A DNA stretch of 7,456 nt, from NCBI GenBank assembly GCA_964407525.1, contig CAYOWC010000248.1, positions 1-7,456 on the forward strand, written 5' to 3'. The DNA comes from DUZB01 sp964407525. GTDB lineage: Bacteria > Desulfobacterota > DSM-4660 > Desulfatiglandales > Desulfatiglandaceae. This document shows positions 1 to 6,757 of this stretch, one piece after another; the first letter of the stretch is position 1, and each line of letters starts with the position of its first letter. The notes beneath the pieces are model-generated. The model did not search any database and was not told the DNA's origin. It saw only the letters and a list, made by a program, of their open reading frames with translations. The position numbers and the translations under genes were made by a program.

Positions 1-1248
1 GGTTTTGGACGTTCCTGGTATCCGCCGTTTAACACCGGTTCCAGTGCGTATTTCACCATCAAGGCCGGCGCCGAGATGACCTGTCAGGAAGTTCGTTTTA
101 TCCCTGTCCGATTCAAAGATGCGTACGGTCCTGTGGGCGCATGGTTTCTGCTCTTTAAATCCCGAGCCATCAGCGCCGTCGGCGGCGAGTACATGTCGGT
201 AAGGAAAGAAGAGCTTCAGAACTGGGCACCCTATGGTCTGGCCAAACCGATTCCGGCAAACCTGAGAAACTACCTCGGCATGCTGGATGTGGACGCCGGT
301 CTTGGACCATTGTACATGGAAACGGCCGAAGCCATCAACAAGATCGCCGATGCCTACAAGGAAGACCCAAAAGGCTATAAGAAGAAAATGAAAGAGTTGG
401 AGTCTGAGGCATGGGAAGATTTTCTGGATATGACTATCTCCCAGGCACATCTCTGGGCCGCTCTGAACGTAAAACCCGAAGAGAAACATTCCGAGATCGC
501 CGCTTGCGAGCCTTACTTCATCGGTTCCCACTCCGGCGCTTCCGGTGCATGGGTGAGCGGTCCTGAAGATCTGGACACCCCTTACAAATGGGGATACGCC
601 CAGATGACGACAGTGGATGCCCTGTTTGCTGCCGGTGATGCTTCCGGTGCTTCCAGCCATAAGTTCTCCTCCGGTTCTCATGCGGAAGGACGTATTACCG
701 GTAAAGCCGCGATCAAATACATCGTGGAAAAGGGCGTGGAGCCCACCGTAGATGCGGCTGTGGTTGAAGCGCTGAAAGCAAAGATCCTGGCGCCTCTGGA
801 CACCTACCAGGAGTTCTGTAACTTTACCACTGAACCTTCCATTAACCCCAACTATATCCTGTGGCGCCCATTCATGGATCGTATGCAGAAGATTATGGAT
901 GAGTACGCAGGCGGCGTAACCGCGGCCTTCAAGACCAGTATCTCTAATCTTGAAAGAGCCATGGAGCTGTTTGTGTATCTGCGGGAAGATGCCGAAAAAC
1001 TGGCTGCTGAAGGTATCTACGAACTGGAAAGGTGCTGGGAGAATATGCACCGCATGGCACAGGCTGAAGCCCATGTGCGCACCATGCTGTTCCGGGAAGA
1101 GACCCGTTGGCCTGGATACTACTTCCGCGCTGATAAGCCTGTAATGGACGAAGAAAACTGGCACTGCTTCGCCAACTGCAGATTTGATCCTGCAACCGGC
1201 GAGTGGGAAATGTCCAAGAAAGACGTTTGGAATATCCCCGGCGTATAA
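1..1248 (+). CDS. aprA: Adenylylsulfate (APS) reductase alpha subunit, C-terminal 415 residues (5' end outside the window)
   Basis: Catalytic FAD subunit of cytoplasmic AprBA, which reduces APS to sulfite and AMP. The frame is open from base 1, so the methionine at 76 is internal; the family is about 650 residues long, and roughly a third lies upstream. Visible motifs are GFGRSWYPPFNTGSS at the start, RFKDAYGPVGAWFLLF (window residues 37-52), GSHSGASGAWVSGPEDL (175-191) and the FAD-binding stretch LFAAGDASGASSHKFSSGSH (208-227), followed by the helical C-terminal domain. W6, R37, V45 and L50 fall at a constant offset from the Archaeoglobus active-site positions I recall as W234, R265, V273 and L278; H177 probably corresponds to H398. 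That numbering is from memory, not an alignment. The reading frame is intact and ends in TAA. aprB is expected just upstream. A terminator-like hairpin 20 bases downstream suggests that the apr transcript largely ends before qmoA. Confidence 0.97.
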   Translation, partial: GFGRSWYPPFNTGSSAYFTIKAGAEMTCQEVRFIPVRFKDAYGPVGAWFLLFKSRAISAVGGEYMSVRKEELQNWAPYGLAKPIPANLRNYLGMLDVDAGLGPLYMETAEAINKIADAYKEDPKGYKKKMKELESEAWEDFLDMTISQAHLWAALNVKPEEKHSEIAACEPYFIGSHSGASGAWVSGPEDLDTPYKWGYAQMTTVDALFAAGDASGASSHKFSSGSHAEGRITGKAAIKYIVEKGVEPTVDAAVVEALKAKILAPLDTYQEFCNFTTEPSINPNYILWRPFMDRMQKIMDEYAGGVTAAFKTSISNLERAMELFVYLREDAEKLAAEGIYELERCWENMHRMAQAEAHVRTMLFREETRWPGYYFRADKPVMDEENWHCFANCRFDPATGEWEMSKKDVWNIPGV

Positions 1249-1267
1249 GGTTTAACCTTAAATGAAT

Positions 1268-1308
1268 ATGCTCCAGGCGCCTTTTTTTGGTTCCTGGAGC
1301 ATTTTGTT
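1268..1308 (+). terminator. Intrinsic terminator after aprA
   Basis: A perfect 10-bp stem (ATGCTCCAGG at 1268-1277, CCTGGAGCAT at 1293-1302) closes a 15-base loop and is followed by TTTTGTT. The loop itself carries seven T. Position, 20 bases after the aprA stop, and structure fit a Rho-independent terminator. The trailing T tract is short, so some read-through into qmoA is possible. Confidence 0.75.
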
Positions 1309-1315
1309 AATTTGA

Positions 1316-1346
1316 CAGGACGTCACAGGTTTATTGTGACGTCCTG
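1316..1346. repeat. Perfect 12-bp inverted repeat in the aprA-qmoA spacer
   Basis: CAGGACGTCACA (1316-1327) and TGTGACGTCCTG (1335-1346) are exact reverse complements around a 7-base loop. No T tract follows, so this is not a standard terminator. It could be a second stem that protects the aprA 3' end, or a dyad bound by a regulator; each arm contains the palindrome GACGTC. The sequence does not decide between these. Confidence 0.7.
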
Positions 1347-1357
1347 CCATTCTCAGG

Positions 1358-1427
1358 GCGTATTTGCTCAATGAACATTTTTTTGGTCCATGGGATTGTT
1401 TTAAAAATGGTTATTGAAGAAATACGC
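1358..1427. repeat. 70-base imperfect palindrome upstream of qmoA
   Basis: The left arm (1358-1382) and the reverse complement of the right arm (1403-1427) agree at 21 of 25 positions by hand alignment. The outer 8 bp (GCGTATTT / AAATACGC) are perfect, and two further 7-base paired blocks follow inward, one containing a G-U pair. The loop is 20 bases (1383-1402). It ends about 25 bases before the candidate qmo promoter. It may be a structured RNA element, an extended operator or a remnant of a small mobile palindrome. Confidence 0.65.
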
Positions 1428-1452
1428 TTTTACTATTAATGAAGGGAGGTTC

Positions 1453-1481
1453 TTGGGGAGTCCGGGAGAAAATTTTATAAC
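1453..1481 (+). promoter_or_regulatory. Candidate sigma-70-type promoter for the qmo operon
   Basis: TTGGGG (1453-1458) and TATAAC (1476-1481) are spaced by exactly 17 bases, about 90 bases before the qmoA start. The terminator after aprA makes a separate qmo promoter likely. The -35 box is a poor match, so this is only the best candidate seen. The downstream leader (about 1488-1572) has a GC-rich patch near 1490-1499 and no gene. Confidence 0.35.
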
Positions 1482-1572
1482 CTCACTTCGGCCCCGGCCT
1501 TTTGAGGACTTGCTGTTCTAAATGGTACGTTTCCCATAGAATTTAAGAAAACATTCAACCCTGGAGGAGACA

Positions 1573-2841
1573 ATGGCAGAGGTACAAACGACAAACCAGA
1601 GTATATTAGTGGTTGGCGGAGGCATGAGCGGAATTACAGCCGCCCTGGAAGCGGCTGAAGCCGGTTACGAAGTGGTGCTGGTGGAGAAGAATCCTTATCT
1701 CGGGGGAAGGGTTACCCAGCTTTATCAGTATTTCCCCAAGCTCTGTCCGCCCAACTGTGGACTGGAAATTAATTTCAGGAGAATGAGACAGAACTCGAAA
1801 ATCAGGTTTTTTACGATGGCAGAGGTCGCGGGCGTCTCCGGTAACGAAGGGGATTACGATGTGACCATCAAATTGGCTCCAAGATATGTGAATGAGAAAT
1901 GCACCTGCTGTGGTAAATGCACCGAGGTCTGTGAGACTGAAGTGGACAATCCGTTTAACTATGGTTTGGACAAGATGAAAGGGGCCTATCTTCCCCACGA
2001 GTTTGCTTTTCCCATGAGATATGTCCTGGATCCTTCCATCGTGGGAACTGAAGAAGGCAAAAAATGCCTTGAGGCCTGTGAATATGGTGCCATAGATCTG
2101 GAAATGAAGGAATCTTCCTTTGATCTTAAAGTGGGTTCCATCGTATGGGCGGCCGGCTGGACTCCCTACGATGCAGCAAAAGTCGATTACTACGGTTTCG
2201 GCGAGTACAAAAATGTTATTACCAACGTCATGATGGAGCGCCTGGCTTCTCCCTCCGGACCCACCGCAGGGAAAATAGTCCGCCCATCTGATGGCAAAGA
2301 AGCCAAGAACATCGCTTTTATCCAGTGCGCCGGGTCAAGAGACGATAACTACCTGCCCTATTGTTCAGGCATCTGTTGCCTCGCATCCCTCAAACAGTCC
2401 ACATACGTCAGAGAACAGGCTCCTGAAAGTGATGTGACGATCTTTTTTATCGACATCCGGGCTCTTGACAGACTGGAAGATTTTTATACGAAGGTGCAGC
2501 AGGACGAGAAAGTTGTTTTTATCAAAAGCAAGATCGCAAATATCTCGGAAGACGAGGAAACAGGTGATCTCCTCCTTGAAGGAGAAAATACAAGGACGGG
2601 CGAGCAAATTCGTATGACCTTTGATATGGTTGTACTGGCGACCGGGATGGTGCCCAATAAGCTTGATCTCGAAACGCCGCCTGATGTCTCGTATGATGAA
2701 TATGGTTTCATGACCTATGATCCTGAAAAGCCTGGTATTTATGGCGCCGGCTGCGTCAGAAGGCCAACCGATGTTGCTTCGTCTGTCCAGGATGCCACTG
2801 CATCGGCTCTGCGGGCAATCCAATCAATCGTAAGGAGGTAA
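1573..2841 (+). CDS. qmoA: QmoA, HdrA-like FAD/[4Fe-4S] subunit of the APS-reductase-linked Qmo complex
   Basis: Cytoplasmic flavoprotein thought to relay electrons to AprBA. Its 422 residues match the usual QmoA length. The dinucleotide-binding motif GGGMSG lies at residues 15-20 and FAD-contact segments at VVLVEKN (34-40) and VVLATGMVP (353-361). An HdrA-type inserted ferredoxin domain has C110, C113, C116 and C120, a standard [4Fe-4S] set; the second half keeps only C165 and C169. Further conserved cysteines are C58, C62, C252 (QCAGSRD), C264, C268, C269 and C394. The N-terminal cluster domain of full HdrA is missing. The start is supported by GGAGGAG at 1563-1569. The 3' end overlaps the ribosome site of qmoB, and the two proteins share the paralogous stretches WxPYDAxK, VITNVxME, RPSDG and QCAGSRD. 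First gene of the qmoA-qmoB-hdrC-hdrB operon. Confidence 0.95.
   Translation: MAEVQTTNQSILVVGGGMSGITAALEAAEAGYEVVLVEKNPYLGGRVTQLYQYFPKLCPPNCGLEINFRRMRQNSKIRFFTMAEVAGVSGNEGDYDVTIKLAPRYVNEKCTCCGKCTEVCETEVDNPFNYGLDKMKGAYLPHEFAFPMRYVLDPSIVGTEEGKKCLEACEYGAIDLEMKESSFDLKVGSIVWAAGWTPYDAAKVDYYGFGEYKNVITNVMMERLASPSGPTAGKIVRPSDGKEAKNIAFIQCAGSRDDNYLPYCSGICCLASLKQSTYVREQAPESDVTIFFIDIRALDRLEDFYTKVQQDEKVVFIKSKIANISEDEETGDLLLEGENTRTGEQIRMTFDMVVLATGMVPNKLDLETPPDVSYDEYGFMTYDPEKPGIYGAGCVRRPTDVASSVQDATASALRAIQSIVRR
2832..2838 (+). promoter_or_regulatory. Ribosome binding site of qmoB, deciding its start
   Basis: AAGGAGG sits inside the last codons of qmoA. It lies 7 bases before ATG at 2846 but only 4 bases before the in-frame TTG at 2843, so ATG 2846 is preferred. 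Placement within qmoA suggests translational coupling. Confidence 0.8.
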
Positions 2842-2845
2842 TTTG

Positions 2846-5077
2846 ATGGACCAGAAAACAGCAATTTATATATGCACCGGATGCGGGATCGGCGATGCCG
2901 TGGACGTGGAGCAATTAAAGGAAAACGGTACCGAAGATTTCAGTATCGATCTGATCAAAGACCACAGCTTTCTGTGCGGCCAGGAAGGCCTTGAGGTGAT
3001 TACAAAAGATATTGAAGAGGTCGGCATCAATACTATCATTATTGCTGCCTGTTCGCAGCGGGTTAATTATGATGTGTTCAATTTTGGCGGGGACAAGGTT
3101 GTTGAAAGGGTGAATCTCAGGGAACAGGTGGCATGGTCCCAGGTTCCTGGAGAAGAAGATACCCAAATGCTGGCTGAAGACAATCTGAAAATCGGCTGTG
3201 CCAAGGCGAAGGATACGTCTGTTCCGGAGCCGTTTAAGGCGGAAGAAGAATATTCAAAAGATATCCTGGTTGTGGGCGGAGGCCTGGCTGGAATGACTGC
3301 CGCTCTTGAGACGGCAAAGGCTGGATACCAGGCGATTATTGTGGAGAAAGAAGATCGTTTAGGTGGGTTCCTTGGGAAAATGAAAAAGCTCGTAACTATG
3401 CCGTACAAAGAATTATCGGATACGGGGGCTGCTGATCTTATCAAGTCTGTAGAGGACAATCCCAAGATAAAGGTATTTACCTCTGCTACGGTTGAAAAAA
3501 CCACTGGTGCTCCCGGATTGTATTCCGTGGATATCAAGGCGAACGGTAATTCTTTGACGGAAAGGGTAGGGGCTATTGTACAGGCCACCGGATGGGTACC
3601 GTACGATGCCAACAAATTGGGTCACCTGGGATATGGTGAATTCAAGGATGTGATTACGAATGTGGAAATGGAAGAGATGGCCGCTGCTGGAAAAATTACC
3701 CGGCCTTCGGATGGGAGCCCGGTGAAAAACGCCCTGTTTATCCAATGTGCGGGATCACGGGATCCGGAGCATCTACCCTATTGTTCGTCCTCTTGCTGCC
3801 TGGTTTCCATGAAGCAGGCCACCTATCTGAAAGAACAAGACCCTGAAACGGTGAATTATATCCTGTATAAAGATATTCGTACCGTCGGTCAATCTGAGGA
3901 TTTTTACAGGAAGGCCCAGAATGATGGAAATATTTTTGTGCGGGGCACGACCACGAATGTTGGCGAGTCAGGCGGAAAACTGTTTGTAGAGGCCGACGAC
4001 GAACTTTTGGGGGAAAACGTAAAAATCGAAGAGCTGGATCTCGTGGTGTTGGCTGTTGGAATGGTTCCTGCGTCCCAACCGCTGGAAGCACCGCGGATCA
4101 AGGCCCCTGCCGATGCGGAAGGAGCCGATGAAGAAGGAATGATTGAGGTTGCTCCCGATTCCGGTTTTTTTGCCAACAGCGCCCTTAATCTGGAGTATCG
4201 ACAGGGTCCTGAACTGCCCACCCTTAAATATGGATTTCCCGATTCTCACTTTATCTGCTTTCCCTATGAGACGAGAAGGACCGGCATCTATACCGCGGGC
4301 GGAATCAGACGTCCCATGGAGACGGCCAAAGCCATTGACGATGCGGTAGGGGCTGCCATGAAGGCGGTTCAGTGCACTGAAGCAACGGCAATCGGAATGG
4401 CGGTTCATCCAAGGGCCGGGGATATGACCTATCCTGAATTTAATATGAAGCGGTGCACCCAGTGTAAACGGTGTACGGAAGAGTGTCCTTTCGGAGCGAT
4501 TAATGAGGATGAAAAGGCGAATCCTCTGCCTAATCCTACTCGTTGTCGACGTTGTGGCATCTGCATGGGGGCCTGTCCTGAGCGAATCATTTCCTTTAAA
4601 AACTATTCCGTCGGTATGATCGGAAACATGATCAAGGCCGTAAATGTGCCGGAAGAAGACGAGGAAAAACCGAGGGTGATCTGCCTTGTCTGTGAGAATG
4701 ACGCCTATCCGGCCATCGATATGGCTGGAATCAAGCGCATGAAATGGAGTCCTTATGTGCGGTTTATTCCCATGCGCTGTCTTGGTTCCATGAACCTGGT
4801 TTGGATAGCCGATGCCCTCTCTCGGGGGATCGACGGAATTCTTCTCATGGGATGCAGGCACGGAGATGATTATCAGTGCCATTTTGTCAAGGGAAGCGAA
4901 CTGGCCAATACCAGGCTGAGTAAGGTATCGGAGACCCTGGACAGGTTGGCGCTGGAATCCGACCGGGTGAAGTTTGTGGAAGTTGGCATTTCAGACTATG
5001 AAAAGATCCCGGAAATCATTGGTGAGTTTATGGAGACAATTGAAGAGGTTGGTCCCAACCCCTATAAGGGATGGTAG
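2846..5077 (+). CDS. qmoB: QmoB, HdrA-like flavoprotein with two ferredoxin clusters and a C-terminal MvhD-like domain
   Basis: Large Qmo subunit, 743 residues, near the family's normal size. Domains in order: an HdrA-type N-terminal cluster domain (C10, C13, C44, C69; motifs CTGCGIGDAVDV and AACSQR); an FAD domain with GGGLAG at 144-149 and QCAGSRD at 300-306; a spacer of about 70 residues (410-480) with an acidic patch; two cubane motifs C537-x2-C540-x2-C543-x3-C547-P and C567-x2-C570-x2-C573-x3-C577-P; and an MvhD-like iron-sulfur domain (about 609-735; C613, C616, C645, C670, C678). It lacks the ferredoxin insertion present in QmoA. Known role: electron transfer towards AprBA. MvhD domains dock partners in methanogen Hdr/Mvh complexes, so this end may receive electrons from a soluble donor (inference). 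It is 4 bases downstream of qmoA; a 94-base repeat-bearing gap follows. Confidence 0.95.
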   Translation: MDQKTAIYICTGCGIGDAVDVEQLKENGTEDFSIDLIKDHSFLCGQEGLEVITKDIEEVGINTIIIAACSQRVNYDVFNFGGDKVVERVNLREQVAWSQVPGEEDTQMLAEDNLKIGCAKAKDTSVPEPFKAEEEYSKDILVVGGGLAGMTAALETAKAGYQAIIVEKEDRLGGFLGKMKKLVTMPYKELSDTGAADLIKSVEDNPKIKVFTSATVEKTTGAPGLYSVDIKANGNSLTERVGAIVQATGWVPYDANKLGHLGYGEFKDVITNVEMEEMAAAGKITRPSDGSPVKNALFIQCAGSRDPEHLPYCSSSCCLVSMKQATYLKEQDPETVNYILYKDIRTVGQSEDFYRKAQNDGNIFVRGTTTNVGESGGKLFVEADDELLGENVKIEELDLVVLAVGMVPASQPLEAPRIKAPADAEGADEEGMIEVAPDSGFFANSALNLEYRQGPELPTLKYGFPDSHFICFPYETRRTGIYTAGGIRRPMETAKAIDDAVGAAMKAVQCTEATAIGMAVHPRAGDMTYPEFNMKRCTQCKRCTEECPFGAINEDEKANPLPNPTRCRRCGICMGACPERIISFKNYSVGMIGNMIKAVNVPEEDEEKPRVICLVCENDAYPAIDMAGIKRMKWSPYVRFIPMRCLGSMNLVWIADALSRGIDGILLMGCRHGDDYQCHFVKGSELANTRLSKVSETLDRLALESDRVKFVEVGISDYEKIPEIIGEFMETIEEVGPNPYKGW

Positions 5078-5080
5078 TTG

Positions 5081-5156
5081 GATTGATGATTGATGATTGC
5101 GGAGTGTATTGTCTGTGATTTGGCAATGCTCCGTGTTCAATATTCAATATTCAATA
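5081..5156. repeat. Hairpin built from inverted 7-base tandem repeats, inside the operon
   Basis: GATTGAT is repeated 2.7 times at 5081-5099 and TTCAATA three times exactly at 5136-5156. The 18 bases at 5082-5099 match the reverse complement of 5138-5155 at 14 positions, so the arrays form the arms of one palindrome. Inside lies a stem CGGAG (5100-5104) / CTCCG (5129-5133), then ATTG (5108-5111) / CAAT (5124-5127), with a 12-base loop. It fills most of the qmoB-hdrC gap. There is no T-tract terminator; AAAAAA follows immediately. Confidence 0.8.
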
Positions 5157-5160
5157 AAAA

Positions 5161-5166
5161 AGAGGT
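5161..5166 (+). promoter_or_regulatory. Ribosome binding site of hdrC, deciding its start
   Basis: AGAGGT ends 5 bases before ATG 5172. The only longer in-frame start, TTG at 5097, lies within the heptamer repeat and has no ribosome site, and the added residues would be translated repeat. Confidence 0.65.
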
Positions 5167-5171
5167 CGCTT

Positions 5172-5762
5172 ATGGAAAATAAGATAAACTATGGTCCCTC
5201 CTTTAGCGAGGAGGTCTTCCAGAATGTGGACTTCGGGGAAGAGATAAAAATGTGCATGAACTGCGGCGTCTGTGCCGGTTCATGCCCCCTGAGAGAACAT
5301 ATGGATTACCCTCCGAGACAGATTTTCTCCCTGATCAGGGCTGGAAAGAGGGAAGAGGTGTTGAGCAGTAAATCTATTATGCTGTGTACTTCCTGTTATA
5401 CCTGTGAGGTTCGATGTCCCAGATCTATTCCTGTGATCGACGTCATGCATGGATTGGCTCACTATGCCCTGAAAAAAGGGTATGTTCCTCGCAAGGATAC
5501 AGCCGATTTTGGCCGGGAGTTCTGGAACCAGGTATACAAGATTGGCCGTATTGATGAGAAGGACCTCCCAAGAAAGGTGTTTTTTGCCGGGGGGGTTGTC
5601 AATGGTATCAAGGCCACGCTAAATTTTATGGACATCGGCCTGAAACTGTTCCTGCACCACCGGATGAAATTGCTTCCGGAAAAGAAGATCAAGGGAATTG
5701 CCTCTCTGAGGAAGATGTTGGATAAGGCGGAAAAGATCGGGAAAGGAGGTACTGTCACATGA
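5172..5762 (+). CDS. hdrC: HdrC-like ferredoxin subunit replacing the N-terminal part of QmoC
   Basis: Soluble protein of 196 residues with two cubane [4Fe-4S] motifs: C28-x2-C31-x2-C34-x3-C38-P and C72-x2-C75-x2-C78-x3-C82-P. Between and after them lie MDYPPRQIFSLIRAG (44-58) and EVLSSKS, features shared by HdrC and the ferredoxin domain of QmoC. QmoC of most Desulfobacterota continues into a haem-b membrane domain. Here no transmembrane helix is seen; the rest is a basic, mixed-character tail (135-196). It presumably passes electrons between the QmoA/QmoB flavins and HdrB. The stop TGA overlaps the start of hdrB (ATGA), so the two are translationally coupled. An alternative view is a degraded QmoC, but the complete hdrB next door argues for a genuine HdrBC pair. 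Confidence 0.9.
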   Translation: MENKINYGPSFSEEVFQNVDFGEEIKMCMNCGVCAGSCPLREHMDYPPRQIFSLIRAGKREEVLSSKSIMLCTSCYTCEVRCPRSIPVIDVMHGLAHYALKKGYVPRKDTADFGREFWNQVYKIGRIDEKDLPRKVFFAGGVVNGIKATLNFMDIGLKLFLHHRMKLLPEKKIKGIASLRKMLDKAEKIGKGGTVT

Positions 5763-6637
5763 AATACTTTCTATACTGGGGATGCAGCTTAGAGGGGACC
5801 GGCGCCAATTTTCTCGTATCGCTCAATCCTGTCTGTGAAGCTCTGGGTATTGAATTCGAAGAGATCGAAGACTGGAACTGCTGTGGCGCCAGTATTTCTT
5901 ATGCGGGCGCCAATGATCTTGCCGTCAAGGTCCTGAATGCACGGAATCTTGCTCTGGCGGAGGCCAAGGCAAACTATGATATCGTGGCTCCCTGCAGTTC
6001 ATGTTATATCCAGATGATCAAGATAAACCATGAGATACAGGAAGATCCTGAACTTCTCAGCCAGGTCAATGAGTGTCTGAAGGAAGGTAACCTTGCCTAT
6101 AAGGGCGGTATCAAAGTCCGGCATATACAGGATGTTCTTTATAACGATATCGGTATTGATGCGATAAAAGCCAAAGTTGTCAAACCCTTGAAAGGGCTCA
6201 AGGTGGCAGGGTATGTGGGATGCCAGTCGGTCAGGCCTTTTGGAGAGTACGACAGTGTGAACAAGCCGGTTGTCCAGGACCGCCTTATTGAGGCCCTTGG
6301 CGCCGAAGCGGTTCCTTTCCCAAATAAAATAAAGTGTTGTGGATCGGGAATCTTTCTTCCAGAAATAGATTATTGTCTGGAACTGGCGAAAAATATCCTG
6401 GAAGACGCTGTGAATCATGGTGGAGAACTGATTTCTACGGTATGCCCCATGTGCGCCATGAACCTTGAGATGTACCAGGGCAGGGTGAATGAGAAATATG
6501 GCACCGACTTTGATATTCCGATTGTCTATCTTACACAGCTGATGGCCGTAGCCTTTGGAATGGATTTGAAAAAGGATGCCGCCCTGCATTACAATGTGAT
6601 TCCGCCGGAGGGCATTTTGAAGAAAGCCGTGGGTTGA
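5759..6637 (+). CDS. hdrB: HdrB-like subunit with two CCG domains (non-cubane [4Fe-4S] clusters)
   Basis: The 292 residues match typical HdrB length. Both CCG domains are complete: C9, C41-C42-G, C79-x2-C82; and C155 (GCQSVRP), C193-C194-G, C229-x2-C232. In methanogen HdrB these cysteine sets bind two non-cubane [4Fe-4S] clusters that cleave the CoM-S-S-CoB heterodisulfide. In sulfate reducers the substrate is unknown; a protein or small-molecule disulfide, or electron relay only, are the options. No membrane segment or signal peptide is visible, so it should be cytoplasmic. The ribosome site AAAGGAGGT (5742-5750) is 8 bases before the ATG, inside hdrC, and the genes overlap by 4 bases. It is the last gene of the operon; a strong terminator begins 33 bases later. 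Its partners QmoA, QmoB and HdrC make up an HdrABC-like set. Confidence 0.93.
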   Translation: MKYFLYWGCSLEGTGANFLVSLNPVCEALGIEFEEIEDWNCCGASISYAGANDLAVKVLNARNLALAEAKANYDIVAPCSSCYIQMIKINHEIQEDPELLSQVNECLKEGNLAYKGGIKVRHIQDVLYNDIGIDAIKAKVVKPLKGLKVAGYVGCQSVRPFGEYDSVNKPVVQDRLIEALGAEAVPFPNKIKCCGSGIFLPEIDYCLELAKNILEDAVNHGGELISTVCPMCAMNLEMYQGRVNEKYGTDFDIPIVYLTQLMAVAFGMDLKKDAALHYNVIPPEGILKKAVG

Positions 6638-6669
6638 TCCGCACTTCATTCACAGGGAATAAGATAAGG

Positions 6670-6713
6670 CCAAACCCCAAGGCAAGTTGTGAAGGGGTTT
6701 GGTTTTTCTTTTT
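6670..6713 (+). terminator. Intrinsic terminator of the qmoAB-hdrCB operon
   Basis: A perfect 9-bp stem, CCAAACCCC (6670-6678) / GGGGTTTGG (6694-6702), with a 15-base loop, is followed directly by TTTTTCTTTTT (6703-6713). This is a textbook Rho-independent terminator. Confidence 0.93.
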
Positions 6714-6757
6714 GGCCCAATGTGGATTGGCGTGAAGGATTCTTTTTTCCGGAACCG

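Noticed and set aside
1316..1346. CRP/FNR-type operator (TGTGA...TCACA)
   Set aside because: The half-sites are in the reverse order (TCACA then TGTGA) with a 7-base gap, which does not fit the CRP/FNR consensus.
1414..1440. Alternative promoter TTGAAG / ATTAAT before qmoA
   Set aside because: The spacing is 15 bases and the -35 part falls inside the right arm of the palindrome; the 1453-1481 pair has ideal spacing.
2843..2845. TTG start for qmoB one codon upstream
   Set aside because: It lies only 4 bases from AAGGAGG, whereas ATG 2846 has 7 bases and is the stronger codon.
3968..4882. 304-codon open frame on the - strand
   Set aside because: It lies wholly opposite qmoB, has no ribosome site or recognisable domain, and is a shadow of the strongly supported coding frame.
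5097..5171. N-terminal extension of hdrC from TTG 5097
   Set aside because: The added 25 residues are translated repeat sequence, there is no ribosome site, and ATG 5172 has one at proper spacing.
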